Assembly: GCA_023145555.1 (NCBI GenBank)
Contig: JAGLDO010000080.1
Span: forward strand, 1 to 5,820
Direction of reading: 5' to 3'
Source of the DNA: Bacteroidales bacterium
Lineage (GTDB): Bacteria > Bacteroidota > Bacteroidia > Bacteroidales > B39-G9
DNA length: 5,820 nucleotides
The notes under the pieces were generated by a model. That model worked only from the letters and a program-made list of their open reading frames with translations, had not been told where the DNA came from and searched no databases. A program made the position numbers and the translations under genes. Within the stretch, counting starts at the first letter, position 1; each line of letters starts with the position of its first letter. Shown here in pieces: positions 1 to 3,468 of this stretch.

Positions 1-59
1 AAAAATTCATAATAAAACAAAAAGCTGTATTATTATGTTACAATCATTACAAAAGTTCA

Positions 60-67
60 TATATTTG
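60..67 (+). promoter_or_regulatory. Candidate Bacteroidota -7 promoter box for the heptose kinase gene
   Basis: The sequence TATATTTG fits the TAnnTTTG -7 consensus of the Bacteroidota primary sigma factor. It ends 20 bp before the GTG start at 88, leaving a short leader. No clear TTTG -33 element is visible at the expected distance upstream. The call rests on motif and position only; such motifs occur by chance every few kilobases in DNA this AT-rich. Confidence 0.5.
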
Positions 68-87
68 TCAAAAAAAAGCAGATAGTT

Positions 88-1080
88 GTGAATAAAGAAA
101 AATTAATAAACGCATTTGAACAATTTAACAATAAAAAAATTTTAATAGTAGGCGACGTTATGATTGATGCTTACATGTGGGGAAGTGTTGATAGAATATC
201 TCCCGAAGCACCTGTGCCAATTGCGTCAATCACAAATCGCGAAAAACGTTTGGGTGGCGCTGCCAATGTTGGTCTTAACGTTAGAGCTCTTGGTGCTGAA
301 GCAATATTATGCTCTGTAATTGGTGACGACGACAACGGCAAAATTTTCAAGCAGTTATTAAAAAAACGCAACTTAACATCAAAAGGAATACTTGTTGATA
401 AAGACCGCGACACAACCATTAAAACAAGAATTATTTGCGACAACCAACATATGTTAAGAGTTGATGAAGAAATTTGCGAGCCATTAACTTCAAACCTTGA
501 AAATAAATTTATTGAACAGTTATCAAATTTAATTTTAACAGATAAAATTGATGCCATTATTTTCGAAGATTATGACAAAGGAAATATTACTCCTAAAATA
601 ATTGAGACGATTGTTTCATTAGCAAACAAGAAAAATATTCCAACTCTTGTCGACCCTAAAAAACGCAATTTTAGTTCATACAATAATGTTAGTTTATTTA
701 AACCTAATTTTAAAGAAATAACCGAAGGTCTAAAAATTGATATAGATAAAAACAACATTCAATCAATTCACAAAGCAGCACAAAGATTGCAGACAAAAAT
801 GAATATTAAAACAGTTTTAATAACCCTGTCCGAACTGGGTATATTCATTTGCGAAGACGGTTCATACTTTAATGCTCCTGCACAAATCAGAACAATTGCC
901 GATGTTTCGGGTGCCGGCGATACTGTTATCAGCGTTGCAAGCTTATGTCTGGCTTCAAATTTTGAAGCTAAACACATTGCTCAATTTTCGAATATTGCTG
1001 GTGGGCTTGTTTGTGAAAAAATTGGTGTTGTGCCTATTGACAAAGAGCAGCTTCTTAACGAATGCTTAAATCTTTTTTGA
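88..1080 (+). CDS. rfaE1: D-glycero-beta-D-manno-heptose-7-phosphate kinase (RfaE1 / HldE N-terminal type, PfkB family)
   Basis: A 330-residue PfkB/ribokinase-family sugar kinase. In the family it phosphorylates heptose 7-phosphate with ATP to the 1,7-bisphosphate, a cytoplasmic step in making ADP-heptose for the LPS inner core. Visible signatures: GDVMIDAYMWG (22-32) running into DRISPEAPVPI (35-45), closely matching the HldE start; GGAAN (56-60), the substrate-side glycine motif; a DYDKG segment (161-165); DPK (189-191); KPN (205-207); and the C-terminal DVSGAGDTV (272-280), whose GAGD forms the anion hole with D278 as the expected catalytic base. The length fits the kinase domain alone; the C-terminal adenylyltransferase half found in enterobacterial HldE is absent, so a separate RfaE2/HldC would be needed. 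The start is GTG at 88: no upstream in-frame ATG exists after the stop at 13-15, and MNKEKLINAF gives a natural N-terminus. Another carbohydrate kinase is less likely given the RISPEAPVP motif. Confidence 0.88.
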   Translation: MNKEKLINAFEQFNNKKILIVGDVMIDAYMWGSVDRISPEAPVPIASITNREKRLGGAANVGLNVRALGAEAILCSVIGDDDNGKIFKQLLKKRNLTSKGILVDKDRDTTIKTRIICDNQHMLRVDEEICEPLTSNLENKFIEQLSNLILTDKIDAIIFEDYDKGNITPKIIETIVSLANKKNIPTLVDPKKRNFSSYNNVSLFKPNFKEITEGLKIDIDKNNIQSIHKAAQRLQTKMNIKTVLITLSELGIFICEDGSYFNAPAQIRTIADVSGAGDTVISVASLCLASNFEAKHIAQFSNIAGGLVCEKIGVVPIDKEQLLNECLNLF

Positions 1081-1223
1081 AACGTAAACAACTGAATTTG
1101 TAAAAAATGTTATACCCATACGCTTTTAGTAATTGTATTAAATCGCAAACTCACAATACAAAACGAAAAGTCTCTCGGCATAACTTGTTCAGATAAACGG
1201 GGCATAATAAAAAATTTAAAAAA
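1081..1223. other. 143-bp intergenic spacer, kinase to DUF434 gene
   Basis: No strong terminator or promoter stands out. A weak AT-only inverted repeat (TTGTATT at 1133-1139 and AATACAA at 1155-1161) is present. The heptamer GGCATAA occurs twice, at 1177-1183 and 1201-1207. TAACTTG at 1181-1187 is an imperfect -7-like box. Whether the two flanking genes are co-transcribed cannot be decided from this. Confidence 0.4.
1207..1223 (+). promoter_or_regulatory. A-rich translation leader of the DUF434 gene
   Basis: The gene has no Shine-Dalgarno sequence. Instead the start codon follows ATA6-TTT-A6, an A-rich leader of the kind that favours initiation in Bacteroidota. The same sequence, including the ATG, precedes the gene at 2961 base for base. 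It supports ATG 1224 as the start. Confidence 0.4.
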
Positions 1224-1901
1224 ATGTTAAATATAGTTGCCGACAATTTTAAAAATGCCATAAACGATTATATTTATCTCTTAGAAAAAAAATATCCTCA
1301 AAAAGCAATATTAAAACTTATTGGCGATAAATATTTATTGTCAAGCGTTGAACGAACAATCTTATTTCGTGGTATAACAACTAAAAACAAAATAATTTCT
1401 CGCAGCACTAAGCTTGCATCCGAAAATGAGCTTTTTAATCAAACAATACACGTTGATTGTTATAATACATTAATCACAATTGGAAGTTATCTTAACGGAA
1501 GTACTGTTTTTATTGGTAATGATAATTTTTTAAGAGATGCCTCAGAAATTCATGGTAAAATTTTCAGGACAGAGCTTTATGAGAAATCGTTATCGCTCAT
1601 TTTTTATTATCTTAAAACAAAAAATGTTAGCAACATTTTATTCTATTTAGACAAACCCGTTAGCTACAGCGGAAAACTATGTAGTGATATTAATGATTTG
1701 TTAAACAAAGAAAAAATTAACGGAAAAGCACAAACTTGCGAATCTCCCGATTTTATTTTAAAAAATATTGATTTTGGTTTTTGTTCAACTTCCGATTCAA
1801 TAATAATTGACAACTCAAACGTAAAAATTTTTGACCTCTCTCGAAAAACAATTGAGTTTCATTATAAACCGAAATTTTTAGATTTAACAAAAATGGAATA
1901 A
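1224..1901 (+). CDS. DUF434/DUF5616 family protein (COG2454-like), function unknown
   Basis: A 225-residue soluble protein with no signal peptide or membrane segment. I recognise the layout of the COG2454 family. Residues about 1-55 are a helical DUF434-like part, with the KYPQKAILKLIGDKY and VERTILFRGI segments. Residues about 75-212 are DUF5616-like: HVDCYNTLITIGSYL (77-90), FLRDASEIHG (102-111), LDKPVSYSG (142-150), STSDSIIIDNS (188-198) and IFDLSR (202-207). Acidic residues D78, D105, D143, D191 and D196 sit at the ends of predicted strands, which could mark a metal-binding or catalytic site, but that is inference. The family is known from archaea and scattered bacteria without an assigned function that I can cite. 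The start ATG has a typical A-rich leader. The gene follows the heptose kinase by 143 bp on the same strand; I see no functional link. Recognition is from memory of the family pattern, so the name should be taken as likely, not certain. Confidence 0.75.
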   Translation: MLNIVADNFKNAINDYIYLLEKKYPQKAILKLIGDKYLLSSVERTILFRGITTKNKIISRSTKLASENELFNQTIHVDCYNTLITIGSYLNGSTVFIGNDNFLRDASEIHGKIFRTELYEKSLSLIFYYLKTKNVSNILFYLDKPVSYSGKLCSDINDLLNKEKINGKAQTCESPDFILKNIDFGFCSTSDSIIIDNSNVKIFDLSRKTIEFHYKPKFLDLTKME

Positions 1902-1915
1902 CTATACAAAAACCA

Positions 1916-1943
1916 GAGCAATTATTCTCGCTCATTATTTTTT
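1916..1943 (+). terminator. Weak terminator-like hairpin after the DUF434 gene
   Basis: GAGC at 1916-1919 can pair with GCTC at 1930-1933 across a 10-nt loop, followed by a T run at 1938-1943. The stem is only 4 bp, so this is marginal. Its position 14 bp after the stop codon, in a spacer between converging genes, is what makes it worth listing. Confidence 0.22.
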
Positions 1944-1976
1944 ACAGTTTTTTATAAATAAAAATTTTAAGAGAAA

Positions 1977-1988
1977 AACAGGTCTGTT
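1977..1988 (-). terminator. Small palindrome in the convergent spacer, possible terminator of the lipoprotein gene
   Basis: AACAG-GT-CTGTT is a perfect 5-bp inverted repeat with a 2-bp centre, nested inside a wider inverted pair, GTTTTTT (1947-1953) and AAAAAAC (1989-1995). Read on the minus strand it lies about 78 bp beyond the stop of the lipoprotein gene and is followed by a short T tail. It could be part of a terminator or a protein-binding site. In sequence this AT-rich the evidence is weak. Confidence 0.2.
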
Positions 1989-2065
1989 AAAAAACCAAAG
2001 AAAAGAAACACCATTCCAAAAACTATTTCATTTTGCTAAAGCCACATCATGAAAACACAAAGATT

Positions 2066-2506
2066 TTAATTATAAACATGTAAAAATGAGCCGTCAAAAT
2101 TTGTGTTGTATTTTTTTAATGGTCTGGTAGCTTTACCTTCGGTTGCATAGCCATAATCTAAACTAAATTTTGACCCGCAACAAGGACATTTTACTAATAC
2201 TGTTGAGTTTTCGTCACTTACAACTGCGCAGTTATCTTCGGGTTTATAGGTGCACGTCCTGTCGTAAGCTATAAACTCATTAATTCCTAACCTGTATATA
2301 ATTAAACCGTTAACACCGACATTTTTCAAAAAAACATGATTTCCTACTACAGCTAAATCAAGATATAAAGGGTCGTCAATATTTATATTAAAATTAACAT
2401 AAGTATTGGGTATGTAGTCTTGCTTGTCACACTTGATAAATAAAATCGAAATAATCGATATTATAAAAAAAAGATATAATTTTGTTGTCTTATGTAGATT
2501 ATTCAT
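2066..2506 (-). CDS. Exported Rieske-fold (2Fe-2S-like) lipoprotein with substituted histidine ligands
   Basis: A 146-residue exported protein. Residues 1-9 carry positive charge, 10-24 are hydrophobic, and C26 follows in ILFIKC, a lipobox-like but atypical site (Lys at -1). This suggests a lipoprotein in the periplasm or outer membrane. The C-terminal half has the two Rieske boxes: CTY...C at 85-93 in place of CTHLGC, and CPCCGS at 107-112 in place of CPCHGS. So all four box cysteines remain (C85, C93, C107, C109), but the two histidine ligands are Tyr87 and Cys110. Rieske-fold features continue with KFSLDYGY (113-120) and GKATRPLKKY (124-133). I recall similar Bacteroidota proteins annotated as Rieske or (2Fe-2S)-binding proteins with CPCCGS boxes, so this may be a family trait and not decay; the frame is intact. 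Cluster type and redox partner cannot be read from the sequence. It is transcribed away from the gene at 2527, 20 bp apart. ATG at 2506 is chosen because the signal sequence begins there. Confidence 0.78.
   Translation of the reverse strand: MNNLHKTTKLYLFFIISIISILFIKCDKQDYIPNTYVNFNINIDDPLYLDLAVVGNHVFLKNVGVNGLIIYRLGINEFIAYDRTCTYKPEDNCAVVSDENSTVLVKCPCCGSKFSLDYGYATEGKATRPLKKYNTNFDGSFLHVYN
2477..2484 (+). promoter_or_regulatory. Candidate -7 box for the basic exported protein gene, inside the 5' end of the divergent lipoprotein gene
   Basis: TAATTTTG matches TAnnTTTG on the plus strand and lies 42 bp before ATG 2527. It overlaps the signal-peptide codons of the minus-strand lipoprotein gene. The 20-bp spacer itself holds no plus-strand match, so this is the nearest candidate. 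No -33 TTTG is evident. Confidence 0.33.
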
Positions 2507-2518
2507 TTATTTTTTTTG

Positions 2519-2526
2519 CAAAACTA
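2519..2526 (-). promoter_or_regulatory. Candidate -7 box for the Rieske-like lipoprotein gene
   Basis: On the minus strand this reads TAGTTTTG, a match to TAnnTTTG, ending 12 bp before the ATG at 2506. That predicts a very short 5' leader of under about 10 nt. It directly abuts the ATG of the opposite-strand gene at 2527. No clear -33 element is seen. Confidence 0.4.
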
Positions 2527-2901
2527 ATGAAAATTTTTTTAAAAAAAATTATCTTCTTAAATGTCATCTTTTTACTGCCGTTGTTTATATATCCACAGCA
2601 GCGATATTCAGTAGATAACAAATCAACAGGAAAAAAAAGAAGTGTTGAGTTAAAATACAAAATAAAAGAATTTAAAATAAGTTTTGCAAATTGGGAAAAA
2701 GCAAAAAAGAAAAAAAATCATGAAAAACAACAGGAAAAAGATGTAGAAAAATATAAAAATAAAAAACAAACAAAAAAAGTTCAAGAAAGAATGAAAAGGT
2801 CAAAACGTAAGGCAGATAGATATAACGAAAAAAAGCCACGATACAATTTTTTTGAGCGGTTATATTTTAAACATAAAGATTTGTTTAATAAAAAAAAGTA
2901 A
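2527..2901 (+). CDS. Small lysine-rich exported protein, function unknown
   Basis: A 124-residue protein. Residues 1-22 form a textbook signal sequence (MKIFLKK, then IIFLNVIFLLPLFIY) with likely cleavage near PQQ at 23-25; there is no lipobox cysteine, and in fact no cysteine at all. The mature part is extremely basic: runs of Lys and Arg fill residues 35-105, with few hydrophobic residues, and it probably forms charged helix or disordered chain. The end, RYNFFERLYFKHKDLF (105-120), regains aromatic residues. It vaguely recalls short basic exported Bacteroidota proteins with an RMKR...R...FFERxxF pattern, but I cannot assign a family. The frame is open further upstream to an ATG at 2482, but that start would put 15 extra residues before the signal sequence and overlap the opposite gene, so 2527 is preferred. 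Such a polycation could bind LPS, nucleic acid or peptidoglycan; this is speculation. Confidence 0.65.
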   Translation: MKIFLKKIIFLNVIFLLPLFIYPQQRYSVDNKSTGKKRSVELKYKIKEFKISFANWEKAKKKKNHEKQQEKDVEKYKNKKQTKKVQERMKRSKRKADRYNEKKPRYNFFERLYFKHKDLFNKKK

Positions 2902-2932
2902 CTAAAAATTAGAAATACTATATATATATTTA

Positions 2933-2940
2933 TACTTTTG
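2933..2940 (+). promoter_or_regulatory. Candidate -7 promoter box for the small membrane protein gene
   Basis: TACTTTTG fits TAnnTTTG and ends 20 bp before ATG 2961, the same spacing as the box before the heptose kinase gene. It follows an alternating TA stretch (about 2919-2934) that should melt easily. No -33 TTTG is seen at the usual distance. Confidence 0.45.
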
Positions 2941-2943
2941 TAG

Positions 2944-2960
2944 ATAAAAAATTTAAAAAA
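2944..2960 (+). promoter_or_regulatory. A-rich translation leader identical to that at 1207-1223
   Basis: ATA6-TTT-A6 directly before the ATG, without a Shine-Dalgarno sequence. It is base-for-base the same as the leader of the DUF434 gene and supports ATG 2961 as the start. Confidence 0.4.
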
Positions 2961-3347
2961 ATGAAAGGCAGTACCAATACAATACTATATATAATAGTAA
3001 TTATTGCTTCACTTCTTTTTAGTTTCTTAAAAAAGAAAAAGGAAAAAGAAGGAAAAAAAACTGTTTCGCCAAATTTAAATAATCAATCATCATCAAATTT
3101 GTTTTCTGAAATTTTAGGAGAAGATTTATACGAGAATAATATTGCTGAGTCTGAGGAGGTTAAGAAACCCGAAAATATAAAAACAACAAAAATAAAAACG
3201 GATATTAAAAAAGATAATACATTTAAAGATATTCACACAGATATACACAGAAAAGAAGAAACAAGTTCAGATTTTAGTTTATTAGAAGATTTTGATTTGC
3301 CTCAAGCAATTGTGTATAGTGAGATTTTAAAGAGGAAAGAGTTTTAA
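2961..3347 (+). CDS. Small single-pass membrane protein with conserved-looking C-terminal tail, function unknown
   Basis: A 128-residue protein. Residues 8-23 (LYIIVIIASLLFSF region) are one membrane helix, followed at once by a dense basic stretch, KKKKEKEGKK (24-33). By the positive-inside rule this predicts an N-out, C-in inner-membrane protein with about 100 cytoplasmic residues. Residues 34-105 are polar, low in complexity and probably disordered, rich in Ser, Asn, Glu and Lys, with a DIHTDIHRK near-repeat at 90-98. The last 18 residues, FDLPQAIVYSEILKRKEF, are the only part that looks structured. I recall a similar ending, FDLxxAVIYSEILxRK, on many uncharacterised Bacteroidota membrane proteins, which suggests a short helical docking peptide; this is from memory and not verified. 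It has its own candidate promoter and lies 59 bp after the basic exported protein gene and 121 bp before the receptor gene. No enzyme motif is visible. Confidence 0.7.
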   Translation: MKGSTNTILYIIVIIASLLFSFLKKKKEKEGKKTVSPNLNNQSSSNLFSEILGEDLYENNIAESEEVKKPENIKTTKIKTDIKKDNTFKDIHTDIHRKEETSSDFSLLEDFDLPQAIVYSEILKRKEF

Positions 3348-3384
3348 AACATAAACAAAACTGATTAAATATAACATTATTTTT

Positions 3385-3416
3385 TTTGAGATATTGTTTA
3401 TAAATACATATATTTA
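3385..3416 (+). promoter_or_regulatory. Candidate two-part promoter of the TonB-dependent receptor gene
   Basis: TTTG at 3385-3388 and TATATTTA at 3409-3416 are separated by 20 bp, the spacing expected between the -33 TTTG and -7 TAnnTTTG elements of Bacteroidota. The -7 box departs from consensus at its last base (A for G). It would give a 5' leader of roughly 45-50 nt, AT-rich, with no obvious riboswitch or strong hairpin. Confidence 0.4.
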
Positions 3417-3468
3417 CAACTTTAATTTTTTATTGAAAATTTTTCATTTATTTCAAAAATAATTTACT

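Noticed and set aside
171..977. Three minus-strand open frames (171-557, 570-758, 768-977) opposite the heptose kinase
   Set aside because: They are antisense shadows of a clearly coding, motif-rich gene and show no motifs of their own.
872..1069. Plus-strand 65-codon open frame within the kinase gene
   Set aside because: It lies out of frame across the conserved GAGD region of the kinase, so it is a shadow.
1133..1161. TTGTATT/AATACAA inverted repeat as a terminator of the kinase gene
   Set aside because: The stem has a single G-C pair, a 15-nt loop and no following T run.
1107..1196. Short plus-strand open frame of 29 codons in the spacer after the heptose kinase
   Set aside because: Its composition has no protein-like pattern, it has no leader of the kind seen before the real genes, and this length is expected by chance.
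1753..1935. Minus-strand 60-codon open frame over the end of the DUF434 gene
   Set aside because: It is antisense to conserved DUF5616-like motifs and has no signal or domain pattern.
2482..2526. Upstream ATG extending the lysine-rich protein by 15 residues
   Set aside because: The extension would bury the signal peptide behind extra residues and overlap the opposite gene; ATG 2527 gives a standard signal peptide.
2534..2548. T7-A8 homopolymer pair in the signal-peptide codons as a phase-variation tract
   Set aside because: Runs of 7-8 are common in this AT-rich sequence and the frame is intact; nothing shows slippage.
2424..2618. Plus-strand 64-codon open frame across the divergent gene starts
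   Set aside because: It overlaps two better-supported genes in other frames, both of which begin with clear signal sequences.
2919..2934. Alternating TA tract as a repeat or regulatory element
   Set aside because: It is short and low in complexity; it is more simply read as AT-rich promoter DNA next to the -7 box.
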